Source: Dinoroseobacter sp013215265 | GTDB lineage: Bacteria; Pseudomonadota; Alphaproteobacteria; Rhodobacterales; Rhodobacteraceae | Assembly (NCBI GenBank): GCA_963691755.1 | Contig: OY829366.1 | Coordinates: 2,294,001-2,358,000 of the forward strand | Direction: 5' to 3' | Length of the DNA stretch: 64,000 nucleotides | Shown here: piece by piece, positions 1-9,058 of the stretch | Layout of the letters: each line of letters starts with the position of its first letter | How positions within the stretch are numbered: position 1 is the stretch's first letter | Made by a program: the position numbers and the translations under genes | The notes under the pieces: model-generated | The model's database searches: none | Told to the model about the DNA's origin: nothing | Seen by the model: only the letters and a program-made list of their open reading frames with translations

Positions 1-119
1 CGCCTGTCCCAGAAGCACATTTGACTGTGCGATCACGCGATGGAATATGGCTACGGGTAAAGCCTAGGCGCAGCTCGAATAAGTGATCGCCTGTACAGTT
101 TTTGAGCTAGCGACCCGTA

Positions 120-347
120 TCATTGATTTTTGTTAGACTGAAGTTCGCGAAGAACGAAAACCCGAATTGCCGAAGCCAACCCAGTATCCAGTCCACGAGA
201 AGCGTCGATCTCTGCAGCCAATTCGTTCAGGGGAACACCACGTGACGAAGCAATTTGACGAAAAACGATCCAGAATTCGTCTTCCAGTGACACGGACGTT
301 CGGTGTCCGCGCAGCGTGAGGGATCGTTTAACTGGTCTTGCGCTCAT
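120..347 (-). CDS. Small ribbon-helix-helix DNA-binding protein (RHH_4 type)
   Basis: A 75-residue protein with the look of the RHH_4 (PF13467) family: a basic beta strand near residues 9-20 (SLTLRGHRTSVSLEDEFW) followed by two helices. The family is presumed to bind DNA as a dimer. Its start codon overlaps the stop of the DUF4169 gene at 344-347 (ATGA), so the pair is translationally coupled. RHH_4 and DUF4169 genes are often adjacent in Rhodobacterales, usually next to fumC and sspB as here. The target is unknown; a toxin partner is not visible. Confidence 0.85.
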   Translation of the reverse strand: MSARPVKRSLTLRGHRTSVSLEDEFWIVFRQIASSRGVPLNELAAEIDASRGLDTGLASAIRVFVLRELQSNKNQ

Positions 348-535
348 TCCTCCTCGATCCGATTGCTGTCGAGCATCTTTCGCGCTTGTTCGGATTTTGT
401 AGCTTCAAGAATTTTTTGGGCTTTGGTGCGTCCGAATTTCACAGCGTTTTCGTCGGCCACCGCTTTACGCAGGTCGCGCTCACGTGCCTTGCGAACTTTG
501 CCTAAGCCTACGACATTGTTCGATCTTTCAGACAT
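344..535 (-). CDS. DUF4169 family protein
   Basis: A 63-residue, highly charged protein (many Lys, Arg, Glu; no membrane segment) beginning MSERSNNVVGLGKVRKARER, which matches the usual start of DUF4169 proteins. Function unknown. It lies between fumC and the RHH protein on the same strand and overlaps the latter by four bases. The gap of about 95 bases to the fumC stop makes co-transcription with fumC possible but not certain. Confidence 0.85.
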   Translation of the reverse strand: MSERSNNVVGLGKVRKARERDLRKAVADENAVKFGRTKAQKILEATKSEQARKMLDSNRIEEE

Positions 536-630
536 GCTTCGGGTAGCTTTCTAATTTAAGAATGCGTTCATTTTTCTGTAGCCTCTCAGTTGCACAGTGC
601 AGGGCAAGAAAGAGCCGGGTAAAGTTGCCT

Positions 631-2022
631 TTATTTAGGGCCAATCATGGTTTCTGGACGGACCACTTCGTCGAATGTGGCTTCATCTACAAAGCCAAGA
701 TTGATGGCTTCTTCTTTCAGAGTTGTACCGTTCTTATGGGCTGTCTTAGCCACTGTTGTGGCGTTGTCATACCCAATGGTTGGCGCAAGCGCCGTAACGA
801 GCATAAGGGATTCTCGCATAATCTTCGCGATACGATCTTCGTTCGCGCGTATGCCCAAGACACAGTTGTCGGTAAACGCAACGGCCGCGTCGCCAAGAAG
901 TTGCATAGATTGCAGGACGTTATAAGACATCATCGGCTTATAGACGTTCAGTTCGAAATGACCTTGTGAGCCGGCGAAACCTACGGCGGCGTCGTTGCCA
1001 AACACATGGGCGCAAACCTGGGTCATTGCCTCACACTGGGTCGGGTTCACTTTGCCCGGCATGATCGATGAGCCTGGCTCGTTTTCAGGCAGCATCAGTT
1101 CGCCAAGGCCACAGCGTGGACCTGATCCCAAAAGCCGTATGTCGTTGGCGATCTTGAAGAGAGAGGCTGCGACAGTTTTGGTCGCCCCAGACAGTTCTAC
1201 CATCGCGTCATGCGCCGCAAGGGCTTCGAACTTATTCGGTGCCGTAACGAAGGGCAGGCCCGTAATTTCGGCCATATTGGCCGCAACTTCCTCGCCCCAA
1301 CCTTTTGGCGTGTTTAGCCCGGTGCCAACTGCCGTTCCGCCCTGCGCGAGCTCATAAATTCGAGGCAGGGCAGCTTCAACACGCGCGATACTCATCGCGA
1401 CCTGGTGAGTATATCCTGAAAACTCCTGTGCGAGTGTCAGAGGTGTGGCATCCATCGTATGCGTACGCCCGATTTTGATAATACCCTCAAATTCGGTGAC
1501 TTTTTCTTCCAAAGCAGCGTGTAATTTCCTCAGGCCCGGCAGCAAAACGTCGCGCGCTGTCATGGCCGCTGAGATGTGCATAGCAGTTGGGAAAGTATCG
1601 TTGGACGATTGGCCCATATTGCAGTGATCATTTGGGTGTACCGGGTCTTTCGATCCGATCACACCGCCCAGAAGCTCAATCGCGCGATTTGCGATGACCT
1701 CGTTGGAGTTCATGTTCGACTGGGTGCCAGATCCTGTTTGCCAGACAACCAGCGGAAAATTGTCATCAAGCTTTCCATCTATGACTTCCTGAGCTGCTGC
1801 TTGAATCGCTTCGCCGATTTCAGGTGGCAGTTTACCGGACTGCGTATTTGCCATTGCGCAGGCTTTTTTTATGACGCCAAGCGCGCGCACCACGGCAACG
1901 GGTTGCTTTTCCCAGCCAATCGGAAAGTTCATGATCGAACGCTGCGTTTGGGCGCCCCAGTACTTGTCTGACGGAACTTCGAGGGGACCAAAGCTATCTG
2001 TTTCGGTGCGTGTCTCAGTCAT
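631..2022 (-). CDS. fumC: Fumarate hydratase class II
   Basis: Reversible hydration of fumarate to L-malate in the TCA cycle; cytoplasmic homotetramer, iron independent. At 463 residues it has normal length. Visible motifs: SGTQSNMNSNEV near residue 98, the GRTHTMDATPLTLAQEFSGY segment near 185, and the mobile loop with catalytic serine GSSIMPGKVNP near 316, which is the fumarase/aspartase superfamily signature. It sits upstream of the DUF4169-RHH pair and downstream of sspB, a common Rhodobacterales order. Nothing unusual seen. Confidence 0.97.
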   Translation of the reverse strand: MTETRTETDSFGPLEVPSDKYWGAQTQRSIMNFPIGWEKQPVAVVRALGVIKKACAMANTQSGKLPPEIGEAIQAAAQEVIDGKLDDNFPLVVWQTGSGTQSNMNSNEVIANRAIELLGGVIGSKDPVHPNDHCNMGQSSNDTFPTAMHISAAMTARDVLLPGLRKLHAALEEKVTEFEGIIKIGRTHTMDATPLTLAQEFSGYTHQVAMSIARVEAALPRIYELAQGGTAVGTGLNTPKGWGEEVAANMAEITGLPFVTAPNKFEALAAHDAMVELSGATKTVAASLFKIANDIRLLGSGPRCGLGELMLPENEPGSSIMPGKVNPTQCEAMTQVCAHVFGNDAAVGFAGSQGHFELNVYKPMMSYNVLQSMQLLGDAAVAFTDNCVLGIRANEDRIAKIMRESLMLVTALAPTIGYDNATTVAKTAHKNGTTLKEEAINLGFVDEATFDEVVRPETMIGPK

Positions 2023-2105
2023 TGGGGATCTCCGGTCGGTACGCTGCTGTTCGCCGTTTAGCCAAGCCGCTCAATTGGGGCAATCGCTGTTGCGGTCGCA
2101 GGGCA

Positions 2106-2594
2106 TTAGGGCTTGCGGAAGCTGTCCAGGCTAACAACGTCGGCATCTTTGTGCTCGGTTGTGGCTTCCGTCGCGGCGTCAATGTTCTTAGCAGGCAGAT
2201 CGTCAGAAACCGGGGCCTCGTCTTCATCGTCCTGCGTTTCAAATCGCAGACCGAATTCGACCGATGGATCTACAAAAGTGCGGATAGAATCGAGCGGTAC
2301 TTTCAGATGCTCTGGCTGGTCGCCAAAATTGAGCGTGACCGAGAACGCGTCTTCCGTCACTTCGAGCGCGTCAAACCAATGTTGAATCACAATGGTCATC
2401 TCGTCGGGATACCGTGTCCTGAGCCAGTCTGACAGCTCGACGTTTTCGTGCTGAGTATCGAATGTGATGAAGAAATGATGCGCCCCAGGAAGGCCTTCCT
2501 TGGAGATGCGTGTCAAAACTTCGCTGATGAGGCTCCGCATCGCGCGGTGCATCATGTTTCCATAGTCGATACTTTGTTGGGCCATCCGGGCCAT
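2106..2594 (-). CDS. sspB: SspB family ClpXP adaptor
   Basis: Alphaproteobacterial SspB, an adaptor that delivers ssrA-tagged proteins to the ClpXP protease. The first 120 residues form the SspB fold (HHFFITFDTQHENVELSDWL, then YPDEMTIVIQHWF), and the acidic C-terminal tail (QDDEDEAPVSDD onward) is the flexible part that in the family carries the ClpX-binding motif. A second ATG nine bases inside (2585) has a better spaced GAGGGA ribosome site and may be the true start. The tag source, tmRNA, is 11 kb away at 13.6-13.9 kb. Confidence 0.9.
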   Translation of the reverse strand: MARMAQQSIDYGNMMHRAMRSLISEVLTRISKEGLPGAHHFFITFDTQHENVELSDWLRTRYPDEMTIVIQHWFDALEVTEDAFSVTLNFGDQPEHLKVPLDSIRTFVDPSVEFGLRFETQDDEDEAPVSDDLPAKNIDAATEATTEHKDADVVSLDSFRKP

Positions 2595-2648
2595 TCCCTC
2601 ATTCTTCAGACATTAGCCTAGGACAGTCATCATGCCTTGGAAAGACCT

Positions 2649-3902
2649 TCAAGGGATCAAACCAATTGAAGCACCTAACAACGCCATCAGTGCTAAAGAT
2701 TTCGGCACTGAGACGCCGAAGCGCAGAAGCAAAAGTGACGAAATGACAAGGAATAAAGATGCCGTTGTGTTGACCGAGCCAATGTCTGGTATCACTGCTG
2801 AAATAGGGCCAAGCGCGATGGAGAGCCTTTGATCAAATACGACGTGAAAGGCAAACCACAGACCAACATTCAGAATAACTCCGACAACTGCGGCACTGAT
2901 GCCTGTGAGCGCTCCGGAAAGCCTCGGGCGACTGGAAATCCATTCAAGATACGGCGCCCCAAGGAAGATCCATACAAAGCACGGAACAAATGTCATCCAA
3001 AGTGCCATTCCTGCTGCAAGCGCTGCGGTCGTCCAGCCGCTCTCTGCAAACCCAGCCAGAAAAGCGACAAATTGCGTCACCAAGATCAGAGGGCCAGGCG
3101 TGGTTTCAGCCAATCCAAGTGCATCGATCATCTGATCGGTTGCGATCCAGCCAAAACCTGTAACGACTTCTTGGGTCATATAAGCGAGTACCGCATAGGC
3201 GCCGCCGAAGCTGACAACTGCTAGGGTCGCAAAGAACGTCCCAATCTGAACGAGGATCGAAATCTGAAGGAGTGATACAATGAGGAGCGGGGCGAGCCAA
3301 AGCGCACCTCCGATAAGAGCGATGCGAACAGCAGATGTTGTTGGTTTCGCGGCAAGATCAGAGGTTGAATCCCGTGCAAAGATAGCGCCGATGCAGCCTG
3401 CTGTGATTACAACAAGTGGAAACGGAACCGAGAAGAGGAACAGGGCAGTGAAGCTGAGTGTCGCGAGTGCCCAAGAGAGGGAACTGGTCAATGTTTTTTG
3501 CGAGAGACGTAAAAGGGCCTGTGCAACGATAACAACAACTGTTGCTTTGATCCCAAGGAAAGCCGACTGCACAAGCGGAACAGATCCGTACGTCACATAG
3601 AGCCCGGCCAGTAGCAAAATGACGCAAGCGCCTGGGAGCACGAATAGAGTTCCAGCAACTATGCCGCCTCGGATGCCGTGAAGACGCCAGCCAATATACG
3701 TGGCCAGTTGCATCGCCTCAGGACCCGGCAGGAGCATGCAGAACGACAACGCACGCAAAAAATCTTTCTCGGAGATCCAGGACCGATCCGCCACGAACTC
3801 TTTGTGCATCAGTGCAATTTGGGCGGCAGGGCCCCCAAAAGACAAAATGCCAACCCGCGCAGAAACACGTGTGAGCTCATTAAGGTTTGGAAGATCGTTC
3901 AT
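2649..3902 (-). CDS. chrA: Chromate transporter, ChrA (CHR) family, two-domain form
   Basis: A 417-residue integral membrane protein with two homologous CHR halves. Each half carries the family motif: FGGPAAQIALMH and LPGPEAMQLATYIGWR in the N-terminal half, FGGAYAVLAYM and TPGPLILVTQFVAFLAG in the C-terminal half. Family members export chromate across the inner membrane and confer chromate resistance; the natural substrate in many marine bacteria is not proven. It is 55 bases upstream of sspB on the same strand. No chrB regulator is visible beside it. Confidence 0.9.
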   Translation of the reverse strand: MNDLPNLNELTRVSARVGILSFGGPAAQIALMHKEFVADRSWISEKDFLRALSFCMLLPGPEAMQLATYIGWRLHGIRGGIVAGTLFVLPGACVILLLAGLYVTYGSVPLVQSAFLGIKATVVVIVAQALLRLSQKTLTSSLSWALATLSFTALFLFSVPFPLVVITAGCIGAIFARDSTSDLAAKPTTSAVRIALIGGALWLAPLLIVSLLQISILVQIGTFFATLAVVSFGGAYAVLAYMTQEVVTGFGWIATDQMIDALGLAETTPGPLILVTQFVAFLAGFAESGWTTAALAAGMALWMTFVPCFVWIFLGAPYLEWISSRPRLSGALTGISAAVVGVILNVGLWFAFHVVFDQRLSIALGPISAVIPDIGSVNTTASLFLVISSLLLLRFGVSVPKSLALMALLGASIGLIP

Positions 3903-4142
3903 TTGCCAGGCAGGTGCGAGCTAAGTCTAATTTATAAATGCACCATGACCTATGATGCCCAGATGACAACCAGATGACTAGAATAATGCTTGGGCGACTT
4001 CTCGGCGTATCTTGCGCGCAGGATCTTGGACTTTCGGTAAACTTAAGAAACACTGTAGTAATCCCGCAGACGCACCCATCACCAAGACATTTATTCGTCT
4101 AGGAGTAGCTTGAATAAAACGCGCATCTGTTGTGATCTCGGT

Positions 4143-5111
4143 TTATCTGCTTGGACCACCCGTGGTCACCATACAGCACAGCATCTCGAACAAGATCGAT
4201 ATACCCAGAAACGCCGTGCTTCCCGAGGGGTCGAATGGGGGCGAGACTTCGACAAGATCAGCCCCTACGATATCAACACCTGCTAAAAAACGCGCGACTT
4301 GGAGCGCCTCAAATGAGTTTGGACCACCGACTTCGGGTGTTCCTGTGCCCGGCGCAAAGGTGGGATCAACAAAGTCGATATCGTATGAAACATAAGTTGG
4401 CGCGGTTCCGACGATGTCACGCGCCTCTGCCATCACGTCTTTGACGCCCCGATCGAAAAACTCTTCTATGCATATAATTCGAATACCAACCGAGGTGGCA
4501 AAATCGATATCCTCGCTATCATAAGCGGTTCCACGTATCCCAATTTGGATGACCCTCTTGGGATCTAGTAAGCCTTCCTCGATAGCCCGTCGGAAAGGGG
4601 TGCCATGGGTATATTTTGCACCGCCGAAGTAGCTGTTAAACAGATCCGTGTGGCTATCAAAATGGATCATGCCAAGCGGCGATTGTTTGCCAAGGCTACG
4701 TAGGATTGGAAGAGATGAAAGATGGTCTCCACCTGCGGTTAGGGGCCTGATCCCAGCCGCGATCACCCGGTCATAAAAGGCTGTGATCCTGTCCATACTG
4801 TCCAGGATGTCCACAGGATTTGGCGGCACATCGCCCAGATCAGCACAGTTCAGCGTTTCGAAAGGTCTGACGCCAGTGGCCCCGTTCTGCGCACGGATCA
4901 TGGTGGACATATCGCGCAGTTGGCGCGGACCGTGTCGAGGGCCAGGCCGATTGGTGGTTCCACTGTCCCACGGCACGCCGATAATCCCTATGTCAACTTC
5001 CTCTAGCCGCGTATCATCAAGCTCCACATGAGGCAGACGCATGAAGGTTGGAACACCCGCGTAGCGTGGCAGATCGAAACCAGAAACGGGGTGAAAGAAC
5101 GGATCGCTCAC
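4143..5111 (-). CDS. Agmatinase/arginase-family ureohydrolase
   Basis: A 322-residue Mn- or Ni-dependent ureohydrolase that removes urea from a guanidino compound. All metal ligands are visible: GGDH (His130), HFDSHTD (Asp152, His154, Asp156) and SYDIDFVDP (Asp244, Asp246), with GTGTPEVGG near 256. Family members use agmatine, guanidinobutyrate, guanidinopropionate, proclavaminate or free guanidine, and the motifs alone do not decide which. It is the last gene of a seven-gene minus-strand operon with a polyamine-type importer and overlaps the 86-residue gene before it by four bases (ATGA). Calling it speB would overstate the evidence. Confidence 0.85.
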   Translation of the reverse strand: MSDPFFHPVSGFDLPRYAGVPTFMRLPHVELDDTRLEEVDIGIIGVPWDSGTTNRPGPRHGPRQLRDMSTMIRAQNGATGVRPFETLNCADLGDVPPNPVDILDSMDRITAFYDRVIAAGIRPLTAGGDHLSSLPILRSLGKQSPLGMIHFDSHTDLFNSYFGGAKYTHGTPFRRAIEEGLLDPKRVIQIGIRGTAYDSEDIDFATSVGIRIICIEEFFDRGVKDVMAEARDIVGTAPTYVSYDIDFVDPTFAPGTGTPEVGGPNSFEALQVARFLAGVDIVGADLVEVSPPFDPSGSTAFLGISILFEMLCCMVTTGGPSR

Positions 5112-5368
5112 GGTGCTGTATCTTCAGCCCACCGCGCGGGCATTTCTTCAGTGCGGTAAGGTTTTTGCCAACCCGCTCTGCACAAGGTTTCCATCACGTC
5201 ATGTGCGATTGGGTCGTCCCTCTGGATATGCTGATTTCGTCGCTGGCTTATGACCGAGCCGGTGCGCCCCGACACTGAACCGATTGGGTAACAGCTTGCG
5301 CCCAAGCCTGCCTTCACCTCGTGATAGGCGACGCGCAAAACTTGCTTATCATTTGCGGTCATCATCAT
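5108..5368 (-). CDS. Small unknown protein inside the ureohydrolase operon
   Basis: An 86-residue protein that I do not recognise. It has no signal peptide or membrane segment; it is polar with a central YPIGSVSGRTGSV stretch and a Trp-rich C-terminus (AGWQKPY, ARWAED). It starts six bases after the deacetylase stop and its stop overlaps the ureohydrolase start by four bases, so it is very likely translated. Three consecutive ATG codons stand at the start; any could be used. Its position suggests a subunit or accessory factor of one of the two enzymes, which is inference. Confidence 0.65.
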   Translation of the reverse strand: MMMTANDKQVLRVAYHEVKAGLGASCYPIGSVSGRTGSVISQRRNQHIQRDDPIAHDVMETLCRAGWQKPYRTEEMPARWAEDTAP

Positions 5369-5374
5369 TGGACC

Positions 5375-6262
5375 CTAGTCTTGTGATGGAGGCGCTTCAA
5401 AGAAAGGAAGTCGCTCAATGCTGGGGGACCATGTTCCGCTGGCCGCGAGACTGTCCATGTGGTCTGCGATACCTCCCAATGTGGTAAACCAAACGTCTCG
5501 CGTTTCTAAGGTCTGGGCAATCCAGTTTTCCACAAGCTTCCAGCGCGCCAATCGCCCGGTTAGGAACGGATGAACGATCAACATGAAAAAGCCACCCGCT
5601 TCATATTGCGCTTCAAACTCTTCCCAAAAGCCAGCGAGACCTTCTGAGGGTGATTTGACCGGCATCATATATCCGATCTCGTCATAATGCGCGAAGGGGG
5701 GCCAGTCGTCAGTGCCCCAGTGGACGGGCATCTCATAAAGCTGGCCTTTTGGGGTTTGCAAAGCATGTGGAATGTCATCGCCCATCAGCGAGCTGTCGTA
5801 CCGCATATTATGGTCTAACATCAGATCAATCACCTCATCGGTGATGTTGTAAACCGGGGCGCGATAGCCAACTGGGCTCTTTCCGCAAATGCGTTTGTGC
5901 GCCTCCATAGCGCGTTCAAAAGGCTCACGTTGATTGCCATACGTTGCGATTGGATCTTCGTGGATCCAGCCATGGTGACCGATCTCATGGCCACCTTTCA
6001 AGATTGCTTCGACAGTGTCGGGATATTGCTCCAAGCACCAGCCAGGAATGAAGAAGGACTGTTTTAGTCCAAAGCGTTCATAGGTATCTAGAATGCGCGG
6101 CAGCGCGACATTGGGGCCATAGCGCCCCATAGAAATGGGATAGAGCCGCTTGTGACTATCGGCTGGCCGCGCAACGTGGATCAGACTATCGGCATCCATA
6201 TCAAACGAGATTGCCACCGCACATTTCGCACCGTTTGGCCAAGGGAGGTGATTTCGGATCAT
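5375..6262 (-). CDS. Polysaccharide deacetylase family amidohydrolase (PuuE/PgdA-like)
   Basis: A 295-residue NodB-fold enzyme. The metal site is visible: the Asp pair in SFDMDAD (residues 19-25) and the HEIGHHGWIHED motif (His92, His96, His97), followed by GYRAP near 140. The full-length single-domain form without signal peptide resembles the cytoplasmic PuuE (allantoinase) and H. pylori PgdA-like group, which act on small cyclic or acyl amides and not on cell wall chitin. Its start overlaps the ABC ATPase stop by four bases. In this operon it probably hydrolyses a C-N bond of the imported compound or its product. Confidence 0.85.
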   Translation of the reverse strand: MIRNHLPWPNGAKCAVAISFDMDADSLIHVARPADSHKRLYPISMGRYGPNVALPRILDTYERFGLKQSFFIPGWCLEQYPDTVEAILKGGHEIGHHGWIHEDPIATYGNQREPFERAMEAHKRICGKSPVGYRAPVYNITDEVIDLMLDHNMRYDSSLMGDDIPHALQTPKGQLYEMPVHWGTDDWPPFAHYDEIGYMMPVKSPSEGLAGFWEEFEAQYEAGGFFMLIVHPFLTGRLARWKLVENWIAQTLETRDVWFTTLGGIADHMDSLAASGTWSPSIERLPFFEAPPSQD

Positions 6263-7347
6263 AGATCGCTCTCCAGAATATTGGCGTTTTCAATATCCCA
6301 TGACAGCCAAACATCGCGGCCTGGCACCAGATCGAGAGCTGCCAATGCGCGTTCCTGCATTTGCACCTTGTAGTCCTGATCCGCGGCTCCTTCGAGGAAC
6401 ACTGTCACAATAGATCCAATGAATTCTTCCGAGATTAGGGTGGCTTGGGCCTTATTGATGGTTTTTGGTTCTTCTGTGGAGAGTGAAACAAGATCCGCCG
6501 AAACGGTAAAACTCACAGATTGCCCCGCGTAGAGTGGGCGATTGGGGTTTGCAGCGACGAAGGTGCCTTGCTGTGCGGAAATTTCGACGCCCTTTGCGCC
6601 AATATCGGTCACCTTACCACTAAGAATGTTATTGCGCCCGACAAATTCAGCAACAAAGCGGTTCGCAGGCGCACGATATATGTCTTTTGGAGCACCGATC
6701 TGCGCAATGTCTCCTTGGCTCATGATGACCACACGGTCTGCCATGGCAAAGGCTTCGGACTGTGAGTGCGTGACATAGACAAACGTGATGCCCAATTCAT
6801 TTTGCAGCTGTATCAAGACACCTTGCATCCGGATCACCAGATTTGCATCGAGTGCTGAGAGCGGTTCGTCCAAAAGCAGCATCTGTGGTTCCATGACAAG
6901 GCTGCGCGCCAAGGCCACACGTTGCTTTTGGCCGCCCGAAAGCGTGGCTACGTTGCGCTCTGCAAATTCACTGATTTGCATGCGATCCAGCCAATCCAAC
7001 GCGCGTGTTTTCCGTTCATTCGGGCTGACGCCGCGCATCTTCAGACCAAATTCGACATTCTCGCGTGCCGTCAGAAAAGGAAACAACGCCAGCGATTGCC
7101 AGACCAGCGGCGTATCACGGTCGTGCGGTTTCACATCATTCATCAATCGACCGCCGATCCGGATTTCGCCTGCTGTCGGCGTCTCCAGCCCAGCCAGCAT
7201 CCGCAGAGTGGTGGTCTTGCCACAGCCTGACGACCCCATGATCGCCAAGAACTCTCCTTCATGAATATCGAGTGTCATGTCCCGCACAGCGACGAAATCG
7301 CCAAACCACTTTTGAACATTTCGGAAGGTAACGAGAGGCGCTGTCAT
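6259..7347 (-). CDS. ABC transporter ATP-binding protein, polyamine (PotA) type
   Basis: A 362-residue ATPase with Walker A GSSGCGKTT (residues 38-46), signature LSGGQKQRVALARSL near 135, Walker B MLLLDEPLSALD near 155, and a C-terminal TOBE domain from about 280. This is the arrangement of importers for spermidine/putrescine and related cations. It starts one base after the downstream permease stop and overlaps the deacetylase gene by four, so all are in one transcript. Substrate is unknown; the PotA group also moves iron, thiamine and opines. Confidence 0.93.
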   Translation of the reverse strand: MTAPLVTFRNVQKWFGDFVAVRDMTLDIHEGEFLAIMGSSGCGKTTTLRMLAGLETPTAGEIRIGGRLMNDVKPHDRDTPLVWQSLALFPFLTARENVEFGLKMRGVSPNERKTRALDWLDRMQISEFAERNVATLSGGQKQRVALARSLVMEPQMLLLDEPLSALDANLVIRMQGVLIQLQNELGITFVYVTHSQSEAFAMADRVVIMSQGDIAQIGAPKDIYRAPANRFVAEFVGRNNILSGKVTDIGAKGVEISAQQGTFVAANPNRPLYAGQSVSFTVSADLVSLSTEEPKTINKAQATLISEEFIGSIVTVFLEGAADQDYKVQMQERALAALDLVPGRDVWLSWDIENANILESDL

Positions 7348-7348
7348 A

Positions 7349-8143
7349 TTAAGAATGGCTCTTGATTTGGCGGCTGAGGAAGATCAGTTGCGCGAGGATG
7401 ACAAGTGTCATTGAGGTCAGGAACACAAAGGTCCCGATGGCGTTTACCGTAGGGTCGATATTACCTTGGACGATTTCAAGGATCACGATCGGTACGGTTT
7501 TGTTTAGCCCTGAAACGAACCATGCCACGGCGAACTCGTCGAACGAAACGGCTGCCGTCAGGCAAAGCGCAGAGACGATGGCCGGGGCGCAAAACGGGAC
7601 GATCACGTGGCGCATTGCCTGCCATTCGGTACCGCCAAGGTTCCAAGCGGCAGCCTCCAAGTCGGGGTCCATTTGGTGCAACCTGAGCCGAATGATCGCC
7701 ATGGCAAAAGGCGCGGTCAAAACAGAATGAGCCAGGATGATCGACCATAGCTGACCCGACATACCAATGCGTGAAAGCCATGCTAGCATGGCCAGCGCCA
7801 TGATGATCAAAGGGATCGTCGGAGGCAGCAGGATGAGCGCAAGGTAGGGTCCCTTGAACCGGAAATTATAACGAAAATCTGTATAGGCGGTACAAAACCC
7901 GAGGACCGTGGCCAGAACCGCCGTGCTCGTTGAAACTATGACGGAGTTGCGTACGGCCTTCCAGACATCTTCGTCGTTGAAGATTTTGACATACCATTCA
8001 GTGGAAAACTCACCCAGCGGGATTGTCGGAAACCGCTGCGAGTTAAACGAAAAGACAAGGCTAAAGACAATCGGCGCGAAGACAAACGTAAAGATCAGCG
8101 CAACATAGAGGCCAAGCGCGACATTAGACCCGCGTACCTTCAT
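7349..8143 (-). CDS. ABC transporter permease, PotC type
   Basis: A 264-residue inner-membrane permease beginning MKVRGSNVALGLYVALIF. The start at 8143 was chosen because its ATG overlaps the stop of the preceding permease (ATGA at 8140-8143); a longer open frame runs upstream but overlaps that gene in another frame and has no membrane character. About six hydrophobic segments and the EAA loop (EAAAWNLGGTEWQAMRHVIVP) that docks on the ATPase are visible. Second of the two permeases of the polyamine-type importer. Confidence 0.93.
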   Translation of the reverse strand: MKVRGSNVALGLYVALIFTFVFAPIVFSLVFSFNSQRFPTIPLGEFSTEWYVKIFNDEDVWKAVRNSVIVSTSTAVLATVLGFCTAYTDFRYNFRFKGPYLALILLPPTIPLIIMALAMLAWLSRIGMSGQLWSIILAHSVLTAPFAMAIIRLRLHQMDPDLEAAAWNLGGTEWQAMRHVIVPFCAPAIVSALCLTAAVSFDEFAVAWFVSGLNKTVPIVILEIVQGNIDPTVNAIGTFVFLTSMTLVILAQLIFLSRQIKSHS

Positions 8144-9015
8144 GCGTTCGTGCCCTTTGGTTTGCGGTAAGCAAGAACGATCGCGGTAAAGGCTATCGTG
8201 AAGAGTGTTGCCATCATCATGATCGCGACAACCGCTGCGCGCGGCCATTGCTGGCCCGATTTGGTGGTGTCCAGAATCAGGATTGGCAGTGTGGGTTCCT
8301 GCGAGCCACCAAGATAGAAGGGCGCAACAAAATCGCCAAATGCGAGAATGAAGCAAAACAAAGCGGCGACGATAAAGCCGGTTTTTGAAAGCGGCAGAAC
8401 AACCCGCCAGATTGTTGCCAGTGGTTTACAGCCGAGGTTTCTCGCCGCTTCAATAAGTGTCTTGTCGATGTTGGCCATCGTTATCGTTTGCAAGATAACC
8501 GCCAGTGGCAATGTAAGCGTTAGGTATCCAATAATTGTGCCAAAGTGGGTGTTTAGCATCTTGAATGGTCCAAGGCCGACATATCCCAAGATCGCGTTTA
8601 AGACACCACTCTCGGCGAGGATCACGTACCAGGAAAACGTCCGCACAAGGTAGGATGTGAAAAATGGGATGATCAGTAGAAACACCGCCCAACGGCGCTG
8701 TGTTTCTGACGCTCGAAAGGCCAGTGCCCAAGAGGCCGGAAACGCGACAATCATGGCGATGGTCGCACTCAATGAGGCAATGAAAAGCGTATACCAGTAG
8801 CTGTCCCAGAAATACCCCCGGGTCAGCATGCGTTCCCAATTCACAAACTCGAACGCTTCCGTCATGCGATAGTTCTTCACGACGAAGAACGAGATCACGA
8901 TCATGAAAACGACAGGGCCAACAAAGAATAATAGTTGCCACAGGATGATGGGCAGACGCCATGTCAGCGCATAGACATCAATTTTTCGCTGTGCCTTCAA
9001 AACCGTCTTCCCCAC
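8140..9015 (-). CDS. ABC transporter permease, PotB type
   Basis: A 291-residue permease with an N-terminal cytoplasmic lead of about 15 residues, six predicted membrane segments and the EAA loop near residue 185 (EAARNLGCKPLATIWRVVLP). First permease of the importer, 43 bases after the binding-protein gene and overlapping the second permease by four bases. Together with the binding protein and ATPase it makes a complete Pot-type ABC importer. Confidence 0.93.
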   Translation of the reverse strand: MGKTVLKAQRKIDVYALTWRLPIILWQLLFFVGPVVFMIVISFFVVKNYRMTEAFEFVNWERMLTRGYFWDSYWYTLFIASLSATIAMIVAFPASWALAFRASETQRRWAVFLLIIPFFTSYLVRTFSWYVILAESGVLNAILGYVGLGPFKMLNTHFGTIIGYLTLTLPLAVILQTITMANIDKTLIEAARNLGCKPLATIWRVVLPLSKTGFIVAALFCFILAFGDFVAPFYLGGSQEPTLPILILDTTKSGQQWPRAAVVAIMMMATLFTIAFTAIVLAYRKPKGTNA

Positions 9016-9058
9016 TCGGCGTTACGCGGCCAAACTAGGCCGCGTAACAACGGCCTGA

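Noticed and set aside
8144..8356. Longer start of the second ABC permease
   Set aside because: Overlaps the first permease in another frame, while the ATG at 8143 overlaps its stop in the usual way.
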